This document shows, one piece after another, positions 1 to 8,151 of a DNA stretch of 46,540 bases (positions within the stretch are counted from its first letter, which is position 1; each line of letters starts with the position of its first letter). The translations under genes and the position numbers were made by a program. The DNA comes from Candidatus Caenarcanales bacterium (lineage in GTDB: Bacteria > Cyanobacteriota > Vampirovibrionia > LMEP-6097). The DNA lies in contig JAKVAO010000010.1 in the NCBI GenBank assembly GCA_022447685.1, positions 1 through 46,540 on the forward strand, read 5' to 3'. A model generated the notes under the pieces. It was given only the letters and a program-made list of their open reading frames with translations. It had not been told where the DNA came from and searched no databases.

Positions 1-58
1 TATGGTCAAAATAGCCATGATCCGTATTATGACTAAAAGACTCGCTTGATTTAATTAA

Positions 59-1075
59 CTTTCAAGACAGGCTCTTAGAAGTAACTTAAAAGAAGAAAAC
101 ATTTTAACTAGAAGTAATAAGCCGTGGACTAATAGTGAATTAGGGCGTTTACTTCGAAATTGCGTTTATATTGGAAAAATCAAGCACAAAGACCAATATT
201 ATGATGCTCAACATAAAGCAATTATAGATGATAGTGATTTATGGGATGAAGTACAAGTAAAATTAGATGAGCTAAATAACAAAAAATCTTCAAGCTCTTA
301 TTCACAAAAGTACTTATTATTTCAGAAGCTCTATACCCCTAGTGGTGAGCAGTATAAATGTGATGCAGCAATTAAAACTAGCAAAGAATCTAAAACTAGA
401 TATGAATACTATGTATCTTCTGAACAGAGATTTAGAACTAAGAAAATTGATGATATTGTTTCTGGAGAGGTAAAGAAGTTACTTTCAAGTAAAAATATTC
501 TTCAAGCTCAGGCTTTAGATGAATTGCATCAGGTAGATTGGGGAAATCTTCTAAATGAAGCTAAAAGAGATCTAGCTCAATTACTGGTATCTAAAATATT
601 TATCTCTAAAGATGCAATGAAAATTGAGATTGACCTTAAGCAAATAAATAATTTGAAAGATTTTCAAAAAAAGAACTTTAGAAATCAGAATTTACAAGAT
701 TTGGATTCTTCTTATTTATCTAGTGATGGTGAATTCTTGATTATGAGAATAGATATTAAAAACCAGACTTCACAAATAGCTGAACCTATTGCTAAGAATG
801 TACTTCAACTAGTTAGTAAAGCTAGTAAATTTAAAGAAGCAGTTGAGCAAGGCAAATCAATTTCTAAAATTGCTGAAAGTCACAGTGTCACTAAAGGTTA
901 TATTTCTAGAATTTTGAGGATTGCATATTTAAGCCCTAAAATCATTGAGTCAATAATTAATTTCAAATATTCAGAGGAATTAACTATTGAAACCCTAGAA
1001 AAAATTTCTGAGCTGATTTGTTGGAAAGAGCAGGAAAAACAATTTCTAAAGTTCCAAGTTAACTACAAAATATAA
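59..1075 (+). pseudogene. Large serine recombinase, C-terminal part only
   Basis: Site-specific DNA recombinase remnant. The frame ending at 1075 is open back to stops at 47 and 56. It reads through the 'Recombinase' DNA-binding domain (LGRLLRNCVYIGKI, then AIIDDSDLWDEVQ, about 140-260). A Cys-less zinc-ribbon-like region and a C-terminal helix-turn-helix (SISKIAESHSVTKGYISRIL, about 855-915) follow, as in the recombinase type of many proteobacterial phages and islands. The N-terminal resolvase domain with the catalytic serine is not in this frame; the 58 bases before it carry stops in all three forward frames. An ATG at 524 is only an internal Met. I read this as a truncated or frameshifted gene. 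The missing half could lie left of the window, separated by the stops. Confidence 0.75.
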
Positions 1076-1080
1076 TTTTT

Positions 1081-1914
1081 TTAATCTAGGCTTATGCTTG
1101 AGGTACTCTCTTCCGCTATTTGCCAATTACTATGAATCAAATCTTTTATTGAGAATAAAAAGTTATATTGTTTTCCTTCATAATTAAGTTTAAAGTTTTT
1201 CAATGAATATTTTTGTGCAACTAAGAGCGTCGTGAACTGTGGTACAAGCAGCACAGTAAGTTCAGCTGGAGTAATGAACTTACTGTTTACAGTAAGTCTG
1301 AAGTTTGCATTGTGAATTATTTCATTTCTAATAAAGAGCAATTCTTCAAGAGAATTTTTCCAACTGGGTATCAGTTGATTCAGAGATATTTTTTCTAAAA
1401 GAATATTTTCAAAAGAACAGTTTCTAAATAAACTTGTGCCTAAGTTATCCCAAAAGTTAATGCCTAAAATTTTTGAGAACAATTCATCTATTTCTTTGAA
1501 GTTTTGAAAATTAAAACATGCGCTTAAATAATTAGCTTGGTCATTTATAGATAGATTGTGAGTATCTGCATTCTCCAATTTATAGAATTCGCATAATTCA
1601 CCTATCATTTGCTCATTTTGAACTAATAGAAAGAAGCAAGTATCTCTAAAAAAAGTCTCTAAAGTTGTAACGATAGATGATATATACTGCTTATACTCAA
1701 TATGCACAAAATGTTTTTTATTATATGGTTTGAACTCAGGTGATAATATCAAGTGACTTTTTTCACGCAGGTCACCAAAATTGATAATAAAATTTGAAAG
1801 AAAGCGAACAAAATCTTGGCTATTATGATTTTGATCTGATAATAGGCTATGCCTTGACGAATTAAGCTCTGATAATTTGTTTAGCTGCTTTTGATAATTT
1901 AATCGCTTTACCAT
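1081..1914 (-). CDS. HEPN-like domain protein, possible RNase or toxin
   Basis: A 277-residue soluble protein, mostly predicted helical, with no signal peptide. Near the C-terminus it has FIRNEIIHN, which fits the R-x4-H motif of HEPN domains (R196, H201). An earlier helix, HIEYKQYISSIVTTLETFFR (about 71-90), resembles the first HEPN helix. HEPN proteins are often metal-independent RNases in defence and toxin-antitoxin systems, but some are inactive binding domains. The gene converges on the broken serine recombinase 5 bases away and lies between it and a tRNA, a typical island cargo position. No antitoxin-like partner is visible. The family call rests on the motif and overall pattern only. 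Confidence 0.55.
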   Translation of the reverse strand: MVKRLNYQKQLNKLSELNSSRHSLLSDQNHNSQDFVRFLSNFIINFGDLREKSHLILSPEFKPYNKKHFVHIEYKQYISSIVTTLETFFRDTCFFLLVQNEQMIGELCEFYKLENADTHNLSINDQANYLSACFNFQNFKEIDELFSKILGINFWDNLGTSLFRNCSFENILLEKISLNQLIPSWKNSLEELLFIRNEIIHNANFRLTVNSKFITPAELTVLLVPQFTTLLVAQKYSLKNFKLNYEGKQYNFLFSIKDLIHSNWQIAEESTSSISLD

Positions 1915-2200
1915 TGAGTTTGAATTATTAACTTATCCCTTAGTTGAAAGTATATTTTCAATTATATAGATAAAAATCACTCAGGTTCTATAAACCGAAT
2001 CTTTAGATGGCTAAAGCATTTAAAATTCCTCTCTTGTGCCGAAGTTTACTACCCACTTTTAGCCATTTGAGTAGTTTTAATAAAATCTATGATTTCACCC
2101 TAGTAATACAAATTCTCTAGTAAACCTCGAACTTATAATCCCTGCCATAGGCGGGCATTCCACCCCAAAATACAAACTATAACAAGAGACAAAACAAAAA

Positions 2201-2288
2201 TGGAGGAGAAAGAGGGATTCGAACCCTCGGTAGCCGAAGCTACACAGTCGTTCCAGGACTGCACCATCAGCCACTCGGTCATTTCTCC
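2201..2288 (-). tRNA. tRNA-Ser (anticodon GGA)
   Basis: A class II tRNA with acceptor stem GGAGAAA/TTTCTCC, an anticodon stem CAGTC/GACTG around loop CTGGAAC (anticodon at 2252-2254), a variable arm TAGC-TTCG-GCTA and a T arm GAGGG-TTCGAAT-CCCTC. The 3' CCA is encoded (2201-2203). The discriminator base reads U, whereas bacterial serine tRNAs usually have G. The 3' end points towards the recombinase/HEPN segment. Confidence 0.93.
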
Positions 2289-2438
2289 TTATATTAGAAA
2301 TTATATAACAGAAATATATCCTTATACATATCTCAAAATGCTGACATCTTTAATTATAAATAATATGTAGATCTGCTTGCAAAAAAAGATCTCAATCTTA
2401 AATATGCTTAAGCTCTAGCCTAATTTCAAGAGTGGTCA

Positions 2439-2452
2439 TATAATATCATTAG
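2439..2452 (+). promoter_or_regulatory. -10 box TATAAT seven bases before the GTG start
   Basis: A perfect TATAAT (2439-2444) is followed by 7 bases and then the GTG at 2452. There is no Shine-Dalgarno sequence. Transcription would begin at or one base from the start codon, giving a leaderless mRNA. No good -35 is seen. Confidence 0.5.
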
Positions 2453-3258
2453 TGGCAGCAACGCAAGTTAAAGAACTTCCAGATATATCTGTTTTTGTAA
2501 TCACTAGAGATGATTCAAAAACTATTAAACGTTGTCTAAAACAACTGGTTAAATTTGCAACAGAAGTCATAGTGATTGACTATGGTAGTGAAGATTCAAC
2601 TCTGCGTATTGCAGAAAAATATGCTAACAAAATTTTTACTAAGCAGTGGTGTGGTGTTTACCAAATGAAAAAATTTGCATTATCACTATGTAATTATAGT
2701 TGGGTTATGCATGTTTGTGCAGATGAAGTAGTAACAGACCGTGCAATTGATGACATGAAGAAAAAAATTGGTAAACAGCTTGCCAATAATAAAGTTGGTT
2801 TCAGTTTCCCTCGTAGATTTCATATCGGAAACACTTTCATTCGTTGGGGAGGTTTTTATCCAGATAAGCAATTAAGGTTATTTAAGAAAAACATTGCTCA
2901 CTTTAGAGGACTTTGCATGGACGAATCTGTTGAGGTTTGGGATACAAAAAAAGAGCGTTACTTGACTCAGTCTTCAAGTATATATGCACTGGGTGAAGAT
3001 ATTTACTATTATCCATTTAAAGACATTAAGGAAATGGAGGATTATCATTTCTTTAATGCTGAAGTCGGTTTCCAGAAAATCTCTTTCTTTGCAGCTGTTG
3101 TTGGAGCTTATGGTTGTTTCATTGAGAGGTTTATCTTCAGGCTTGGTTTTTTAGGTGGTGGGCTAGGTTTTAAAATTGCTAAAATTAAAGCTATGAGTAT
3201 TTGGAAGCAATACAAAAGAGCATCCGATCCTAACAGTGCTATTAAGAAGTTTCATTAG
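2452..3258 (+). CDS. GT2 family glycosyltransferase paralogue, motif-degenerate
   Basis: A 268-residue GT-A fold glycosyltransferase of the family-2 group that includes LPS-core beta-1,4-glucosyltransferases (WaaE/LgtF-like). The first beta strand is at about 13-20, and IDYGSED (42-48) replaces the usual VDSGSTD. The metal-binding DADE is CADE here (89-92). A conserved block IGNTFIRWGGFYPDKQLRLF follows (125-144). The family VHES motif reads MDES. It is the first of three tandem paralogues 11 and 5 bases apart, so probably one operon. The start is GTG, chosen because a TATAAT lies just upstream. Likely role is envelope glycan synthesis. Loss of the first Asp of DxD leaves activity uncertain. 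Confidence 0.8.
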   Translation: MAATQVKELPDISVFVITRDDSKTIKRCLKQLVKFATEVIVIDYGSEDSTLRIAEKYANKIFTKQWCGVYQMKKFALSLCNYSWVMHVCADEVVTDRAIDDMKKKIGKQLANNKVGFSFPRRFHIGNTFIRWGGFYPDKQLRLFKKNIAHFRGLCMDESVEVWDTKKERYLTQSSSIYALGEDIYYYPFKDIKEMEDYHFFNAEVGFQKISFFAAVVGAYGCFIERFIFRLGFLGGGLGFKIAKIKAMSIWKQYKRASDPNSAIKKFH

Positions 3259-3269
3259 TTTACCAGTCA

Positions 3270-4082
3270 ATGCCTTATAAGAGCTACGATAACTTAATTG
3301 ATATTACTACAGTGGTTTTATCACAAGACAATGCTAGAACTCTTGGCAAATGTTTGAAGAGTGTAGTGGTTTTCTCTAAAGAGCTTATTGTAATTGACTA
3401 TGGTGGATTCTCTAGTGGTGAGGCTGCTGCTAAAATATCTAAGAACTATACTCATAATTTTCACCATATGTCTAATATCGGTTGGTTTCATCTCCAAAAA
3501 AGAGCTTTAGATCTATGCTCTCATAATTGGGTCTTTTTTCTTTGTGCTGATGAAATGGTGAGTCCTAGTCTTGAAGAGGAAATAAGAGAGTTCTTTAAAA
3601 GTTCCAAGTCTGAGGCTTTTCAAGGTTTTCGTTCTCCACGTAAACTTTATATAGGTAACGACTTTCTTCGCTGGGGAGGGAATTATCCAGATCACCAATT
3701 ACGTTTATTTAGGAACGGCTCCGGTAAATTTAGAGGAGTCGGTTTGGAAGATGGTTTTGAGATCTGGAATCCAAGCTCTGAGAAATATAGTGCTGATGAC
3801 CCCAGTTTAATTTATACGTCTAAGCAGAGTTTACATTATTCTCCATACCTTGATATAACTGAAATGAGAGAAGTATATGCTGGGCTTGCTGTAACTCAGG
3901 AGTCTCCTTACGACAATGAGATACTTGCTACTATGCTTGCAATTCTAAAGTTTATTGAGCTTTATATTTTGAAGTTAGGTTTTCTCGATTTGACTTATGG
4001 CTATGATTTTGCTGAAATTGAAATGAATTTTATACTACAAAGATTTCAGAAAGCTAAGGAATCTGCTAAGTTTAATGACTGA
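3270..4082 (+). CDS. GT2 family glycosyltransferase paralogue, most degenerate
   Basis: A 270-residue paralogue of both neighbours, clearest in the block IGNDFLRWGGNYPDHQLRLF (about 128-147). It has lost most of the nucleotide-binding motif (IDYGGFSSGEA, 42-52). It has CADE (92-95) instead of DADE, and GLEDGFE where the active paralogue has PVHESVE. The frame is intact with no stops, so selection may be keeping it as a scaffold or an enzyme of changed function rather than as a dead copy. It starts at ATG 11 bases after the upstream stop and is followed 5 bases later by the third copy. This is a glycosyltransferase-fold protein whose catalysis is doubtful. Confidence 0.78.
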   Translation: MPYKSYDNLIDITTVVLSQDNARTLGKCLKSVVVFSKELIVIDYGGFSSGEAAAKISKNYTHNFHHMSNIGWFHLQKRALDLCSHNWVFFLCADEMVSPSLEEEIREFFKSSKSEAFQGFRSPRKLYIGNDFLRWGGNYPDHQLRLFRNGSGKFRGVGLEDGFEIWNPSSEKYSADDPSLIYTSKQSLHYSPYLDITEMREVYAGLAVTQESPYDNEILATMLAILKFIELYILKLGFLDLTYGYDFAEIEMNFILQRFQKAKESAKFND

Positions 4083-4087
4083 TACTT

Positions 4088-4858
4088 ATGCCGATTACGA
4101 GGGACGAAAACTTATTACATCTTTCTATCTTTATTATCTGTAAAGATGAAGCTCATATTATTGGAAAGACGCTGGAGCAGGCTTGTAAACTCGCTAAAGA
4201 AGTTATAGTTGTCGACTCTGGGAGCACCGATGATACTTTTAGTATTGCAACTAAGTATGCAAATAAAGTTTATCTTCAGGAATGGCAAGGTTACGCTGCC
4301 CAAAAAAATTATGCACTTTCTTTATGTCGTAATAAATGGGTTTTAAGTTTGGATGCTGATGAAATAATGACTGATGAATTGATTGAAGAAATTAGAGAAT
4401 TCTTTAAATCTGGTCAATATTATAAATATTTAGCTTTCAGACTTCCGCGCCGTTTATATATTGGTAGTAAATTTGTAAAGTGGGGTGGTTTTTACCCTGA
4501 TTATCAGCTTAGATTATTCTTAAAAGATCTTGGGCGTTTTCAAGAATTACCAGTTCATGAAAGTGTTGAAATTTTAGACGAATCAACTGGAAATTATATA
4601 AGTAAATCAAAAAAACTAATATATGATTTCAAAAACCCACTAGACCACTACTCCTACGCCACTGTTGGTCAGTTAGAGAGCACCTATATGAACTATGCTG
4701 CCTTGAATAAGAAGAAACTCAGTAAAAACTGGGCTATGCTTAAAGCAGCTTATACTTTTGTTTACAAGTTTCTAATTCGAGCTGGGCTGTTTGATGGCAA
4801 ACTTGGACTGCAACTTGCCATCATATACGCAAAGTATACCTTTAGAAAATATACTTAA
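4088..4858 (+). CDS. GT2 family glycosyltransferase (WaaE/LgtF-like)
   Basis: A 256-residue glycosyltransferase with all expected motifs: IICKDEAHIIG (16-26), VDSGSTDDT (42-50) for the nucleotide sugar, DADE (89-92) for the metal, WGGFYPDYQLRLF (132-144) and VHESVE (156-161) with the probable catalytic acidic residue. No signal peptide; it should act at the inner face of the membrane on LPS core or a similar glycan. It is third in the tandem set and the only copy with an intact catalytic kit. Its stop codon overlaps the left arm of a 121-bp inverted repeat. Acceptor and sugar cannot be told from sequence. Confidence 0.87.
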   Translation: MPITRDENLLHLSIFIICKDEAHIIGKTLEQACKLAKEVIVVDSGSTDDTFSIATKYANKVYLQEWQGYAAQKNYALSLCRNKWVLSLDADEIMTDELIEEIREFFKSGQYYKYLAFRLPRRLYIGSKFVKWGGFYPDYQLRLFLKDLGRFQELPVHESVEILDESTGNYISKSKKLIYDFKNPLDHYSYATVGQLESTYMNYAALNKKKLSKNWAMLKAAYTFVYKFLIRAGLFDGKLGLQLAIIYAKYTFRKYT

Positions 4859-4977
4859 TTTGCTCATACTGCTATAATTTCTTCGTTTTCGTCGGCATCA
4901 AAATCCTCATGTACCATAAGTACACTGCGGTTTTTCTTTCTCCTCAGCCTCGAACTTATACGCAGTATAAGCAAATT
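4857..4977. repeat. 121-bp imperfect inverted repeat between convergent genes
   Basis: The left arm (4857-4877) and right arm (4956-4977) are inverted copies of about 21 bases with one mismatch and one extra base. They enclose 78 bases. The right arm itself contains CTTATAC-gca-GTATAAG. It lies between the stop of the third glycosyltransferase and the stop of the nitroreductase gene. It could be a two-way terminator or a small mobile element; neither is proven. Confidence 0.5.
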
Positions 4978-4982
4978 GGTAT

Positions 4983-5603
4983 TTAGAAAGTATCAGTAAC
5001 TAAAACTTCTTCTAGAGGCAGTTGACCACCACGCTCTCTAGCTGGCTGACTTGCTTTACCTATAGTCAGCATTAAGCCAACAATATGCGAGTCTGGTAAT
5101 TTGATAATTTCAGCAACTTTTTTAGGATCAAAACCAATCATTGGACAAGAATCATAGCCCATGGCTTTCGCTGCAAGCATCATAGTCTGTGAAGCGATTC
5201 CAATAGATCTTAAAGCCTCATCTCTTCTAAGTTCAGCTTTATCTTTATAAAAACCTGTGATCATAGGAACTAGTTTTGAGCTAACTTCCTCTGGAGCATT
5301 TGCCCAGTATCTTTCCGGTCTATCATCTGTAGCATTGAGGTCAGCACACAGTAGTACCAATAAAGAAGCATCTTTAACTTGATCTTGCTTCCAAGAAGCT
5401 TCCCATACTTTTTTTCTAAGAGCCTTATCAGCTACGTTTACGAATCTCCAGTTCTGAATATTGAAAGAAGTTGGTGATAGTATCGTCGCCTCAAAAAGCT
5501 TTTTAACTTCTACCTCTGGTATTTCATAGTTAGCATCATAGTGCTTAACTGATCTTCTTGCTTCTATTGCTGCAAATGTATCCATAGTCTGTGTAGTACT
5601 CAT
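4983..5603 (-). CDS. Nitroreductase family protein
   Basis: A 206-residue FMN-dependent NAD(P)H oxidoreductase of the nitroreductase superfamily. The N-terminal IEARRSVKHYD (14-24) carries the conserved Arg-Arg-Ser FMN phosphate site. SPTSFNIQNWRF (about 43-54) is the usual S-P-(S/T)-x-x-N-x-Q-x-W/P stretch, and GIASQTMMLAAKAMGYDSCPMIGF is the second FMN segment (not continued here). Length is normal. It reduces quinones or nitroaromatics in the cytosol; the physiological substrate is unknown. It is a single gene convergent with the glycosyltransferase operon. An extended -10 box lies 7 bases before ATG, suggesting a leaderless transcript. Confidence 0.88.
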   Translation of the reverse strand: MSTTQTMDTFAAIEARRSVKHYDANYEIPEVEVKKLFEATILSPTSFNIQNWRFVNVADKALRKKVWEASWKQDQVKDASLLVLLCADLNATDDRPERYWANAPEEVSSKLVPMITGFYKDKAELRRDEALRSIGIASQTMMLAAKAMGYDSCPMIGFDPKKVAEIIKLPDSHIVGLMLTIGKASQPARERGGQLPLEEVLVTDTF

Positions 5604-5619
5604 AGTCTTAAGCTTATCA
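5601..5619 (-). promoter_or_regulatory. Extended -10 TG-a-TAAGCT before the nitroreductase start
   Basis: On the minus strand, TAAGCT (5616-5611) is preceded by TG and one base, and followed by 7 bases and then ATG. No SD sequence is present. This geometry predicts a leaderless transcript. Confidence 0.4.
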
Positions 5620-5647
5620 CTGATTAAAGCTTATTACCATTAGTCAT

Positions 5648-6376
5648 TCAGTTTATAAAAGAGAGGATCTTATCTTTGACTTCTACAATACTTAGCCCAT
5701 CGGTATCAATTTCTACTGCATCTTCTGCTTTGGTGAGGGGGGACTCTTCCCTGGTGCTATCTAGGTGGTCTCTTCTTTTTAGCTGAGCACAGATTTCTTC
5801 GAAACTAGTTTCTTCGCCGTAGTTGCTTAAGTCTTGCATTCTTCTTTTAGCTCTAACTTCCACAGAAGCTGTTAGGAAAATTTTGAGATTTGCATTGGGA
5901 AAAACCACTGTTCCTATATCTCTGCCATCCATGATGATATTAGTACCTTCTGCAATTTTTCTTTGTTCACTCACAAGGTAATCTCTGACTTCTTTGTAAG
6001 AAGCTACATGGCTTACATTTTGGGTAACTAGAGTCGAGCGGATATAGTCACTGACGTCGATATCGTTGATAAAGGTTTTAATTCCGGAGTCGCTGTTCTC
6101 GAAGCTGATAGAGATGGTTTGACAGATTAAATCCAAGGCTTTCTCGTGGTGTTTACCTAGTATCTCTGAGAGTATTTTACGGCGAATTTCTTTATCTGGG
6201 ATAAGTTTATCTTTAAAGTTAAAATTAGGAACCAGTTCTTGGATCTTCAGCCATGTAAAGGTTACAGCTCTGTACATAGCACCAGTGTCAATGTATAAAT
6301 AATCGAGTTCAGAAGCTATTAATTTAGCCACAGTACTCTTACCACTACCAGCTGATCCATCTACCGCTATTATCAT
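5648..6376 (-). CDS. cmk: (d)CMP kinase
   Basis: Phosphorylates CMP and dCMP with ATP for nucleotide synthesis in the cytosol. The Walker A loop GSAGSGKST (7-15) opens the protein, and DTGAMYRAVT (31-40) follows as in all Cmk proteins. The family block NIIMDGRDIGTVVFPNA sits around 146-162, followed by KIFLTASVEVRAKRR with lid arginines. Its 242 residues are slightly above the usual 220-230. The gene begins MIIAVDGSAG at an ATG with no SD sequence. It lies 38 bases downstream of the hydrolase gene on the same strand. Confidence 0.95.
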   Translation of the reverse strand: MIIAVDGSAGSGKSTVAKLIASELDYLYIDTGAMYRAVTFTWLKIQELVPNFNFKDKLIPDKEIRRKILSEILGKHHEKALDLICQTISISFENSDSGIKTFINDIDVSDYIRSTLVTQNVSHVASYKEVRDYLVSEQRKIAEGTNIIMDGRDIGTVVFPNANLKIFLTASVEVRAKRRMQDLSNYGEETSFEEICAQLKRRDHLDSTREESPLTKAEDAVEIDTDGLSIVEVKDKILSFIN

Positions 6377-6414
6377 TACTAGATAAATGATAACGTGATT
6401 TTCCTAACTTGTCT

Positions 6415-7287
6415 TTAATCTAAGCTGTTTATGAAGCTAACTATGTCATTAAATATTTTTTCATTGCCTGGATTTGTTAACCAATCGTGATCAAAACCTG
6501 GATAAGATTTGAAATCCTTGTTCTCACTTGGCATAAGATCAAAATATTCTTTTTGGGTTTCTGTTGCAACCAGTTGATCTCCTGCTATTTGAACCATTAA
6601 TAGGGGTGCTGTGACATTTTTAAGATTATTTGCTGTTTTACCTTGCAATTCATTTACCTGAAAAAGTAAATTTGCAGTTACAGCTTTAGTTCTATAAGGA
6701 TCTTTGGCATTTGGGTTTGGATAAATTTTCTTAGATACAGGCATTACTATATATTCATCTTTCCCCTGAAGCTTTTTACTTACAGCGTATTTCCAAGCCG
6801 TTTCGATTAAAAATTTAGGGTTGAAGTTAGGTCCAGAAGAATAACCCGGTACTGAGAGTATGAGAGCATCGACTTCATTTAGAGCTGGAGTGTTTGTTGA
6901 TATTAAGCCACCGAGGCTGTGCCCAAAAAGTATTAGTGTAGATTCAGGGTTTTCGGCTTTAGTTTCTTGGATTTGATTGCTTACGAAGTCTAACCATTCA
7001 TTATACGATTCTACGTGTCCAGGCTTATAAGGACTTTCTGGGTTAGTTTCCTTATGGTTCAAACCAAAGCCTGGTAAGTCTTCAGCGATAAATTTTATAC
7101 TATTTGCTTCTAGTTCATTTTTCAGTGGATCTAGCCAAGCTGCTCTTGCGCCAAGTCCATGAACTCCTATTACGATGATTTCATTTTTTTTCTTAGCATT
7201 TGCTTGTGAGTAAATGCTTGATGCAAAAGCCATGCTACCAAAGAGCAAAGTTACTAGTAAAAAGTGTTTTTTTATTTTCTTTGTCAT
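6415..7287 (-). CDS. Exported alpha/beta hydrolase
   Basis: A 290-residue alpha/beta-hydrolase fold enzyme of the lysophospholipase/serine aminopeptidase type. A signal peptide (basic MTKKIKKH, hydrophobic stretch to about 20, possible cleavage after SQANA at 31) sends it to the periplasm or outside. GVHGLGA (41-47) forms the oxyanion hole, FGHSLGG (121-127) carries nucleophile Ser123-124, AGDQLV near 235 the probable acid, and GFDHDW near 267 the histidine. It should cleave an ester, perhaps a lipid; the substrate is unknown. The frame upstream of ATG runs into a relic of a Cys-rich gene, so the ATG is the sensible start. Confidence 0.85.
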   Translation of the reverse strand: MTKKIKKHFLLVTLLFGSMAFASSIYSQANAKKKNEIIVIGVHGLGARAAWLDPLKNELEANSIKFIAEDLPGFGLNHKETNPESPYKPGHVESYNEWLDFVSNQIQETKAENPESTLILFGHSLGGLISTNTPALNEVDALILSVPGYSSGPNFNPKFLIETAWKYAVSKKLQGKDEYIVMPVSKKIYPNPNAKDPYRTKAVTANLLFQVNELQGKTANNLKNVTAPLLMVQIAGDQLVATETQKEYFDLMPSENKDFKSYPGFDHDWLTNPGNEKIFNDIVSFINSLD

Positions 7288-7386
7288 AAATTTGTGCTGA
7301 AGCCTTTTCGTTAGACAGAAAATAACTCTATTACTCTCTGGTTATGTAGCTTCGACACATTTTAATGTTAGCAATAATTTAAGCTG
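7288..7386 (-). pseudogene. Relic of a small Cys-rich repeat protein
   Basis: Read on the minus strand, this stretch gives CVEAT-stop-PESNRVIFCLTKRL. It matches HCDAVEPGNNRVIFCLTKRL of the intact gene at 8152-8421, with a TAA at 7344-7342. The DNA similarity is visible directly: 7301-7345 resembles 8222-8268. It lies immediately before the hydrolase ATG, in frame with it. It appears to be a decayed third paralogue of the two Cys-rich proteins flanking the RND operon. Confidence 0.65.
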
Positions 7387-7587
7387 GATTTGGTTTATCT
7401 GGTAAATATACAAATAGACTCATATTAAATATCTGCGTAACATACCTATTAAGGAGGCACTGCAAAACGAAGTTTTGAGTGGCGACTGCCTGATAAAGAA
7501 TATTAAGGATCCGCTCCCTGAGCTAGGATTTATTCCTCGGTAAGGGTTGAAAAATGTTACTTTAGACGTTTTTCAGTGGATCCTTAA
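7387..7587. repeat. Non-coding stretch with hairpin and short inverted repeats
   Basis: No gene is seen here. A hairpin (CACT-g-CAAAAC 7458-7468 against GTTTTGAGTG 7472-7481) follows an AAGGAGG at 7451-7457. A 13-base inverted repeat (7503-7515 and 7575-7587, 12 of 13 matching, core TTAAGGATCC) bounds 85 bases exactly where recognisable coding of the downstream ATPase relic begins. It may be the trace of a small insertion. Confidence 0.35.
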
Positions 7588-8126
7588 AAGAGTTTGATGC
7601 GCTTGAGTTTCAAAAATATCATTATTTGAACTTTGAAGAAAGCCCAGGTTTGGTAGATATTTTTAATGATGATTTAGATCCAAAAAAATTAATAGCAAAA
7701 ATTGAAATCAGTCAGGATATAGAAATTAATACTGAAGAGGATCTTTTGATTTTTGATGAGATCCAAGACTGCCCTAGAGCTATTACTAGTCCAAAATATT
7801 TTTGTGAACATTTACCAGCCAAATGATACTTCCTTGCCTGTGGGTAAAGTAGAGACTTTGAAAATGTTTCCCATGACTTTCTTTGAGTTTTTATGCGCTT
7901 TAAATAAAGAAAAACTCTGTAAATATTTAAAAGACCTAAGTTTTACTCTTGGAAAGAAAATCAAGCAGAGATTGAATTTTTGATTGAAAAAGGGACTCAA
8001 ATTTATCCTTTAGAAGTGAAATCAGGTTGGGTAACTAAATCTAAAAGTACTTTTTCTTTTCAGGAGAGTGCCCTTATTAAATTACCTCTATATTTAACTT
8101 CTAAATTTATGGATTTTGTGGGCTAG
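7582..8126 (+). pseudogene. AAA ATPase with DUF4143-type C-terminus, broken
   Basis: Pieces of the common prokaryotic AAA ATPase/DUF4143 family lie in order but in different frames with parts missing. They are FEESPGLVDIF and LLIFDEIQDCPRAI (Walker B region, to about 7785), then SLPVGKVETLKMFPMTFFEF (7828-7890). After a deletion comes AEIEFLIEKGTQIYPLEVKS, the family's C-terminal nuclease-like fold (7950-8030), ending at 8126. The Walker A part is absent. Such genes are frequent accessory cargo. The short ORFs here are fragments of this one gene. Confidence 0.8.
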
Positions 8127-8151
8127 AATGATTTTTGTAAACTCTTTTTTA

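Noticed and set aside
1..58. UGA recoding to explain the stop in the recombinase frame
   Set aside because: A TGA at 47 is followed by an in-frame TAA at 56, and neighbouring genes use TGA as a normal stop (for example at 4080-4082). A truncated gene is simpler.
2120..4960. Shared 13-mer cctcgaacttata at about 2125 and 4948 as a regulatory motif
   Set aside because: In an AT-rich window of this size, tens of chance 13-base matches are expected; the surroundings differ.
7626..8000. Separate small genes at 7626-7826 and 7753-7983
   Set aside because: Both are frame fragments of the same broken AAA ATPase gene.
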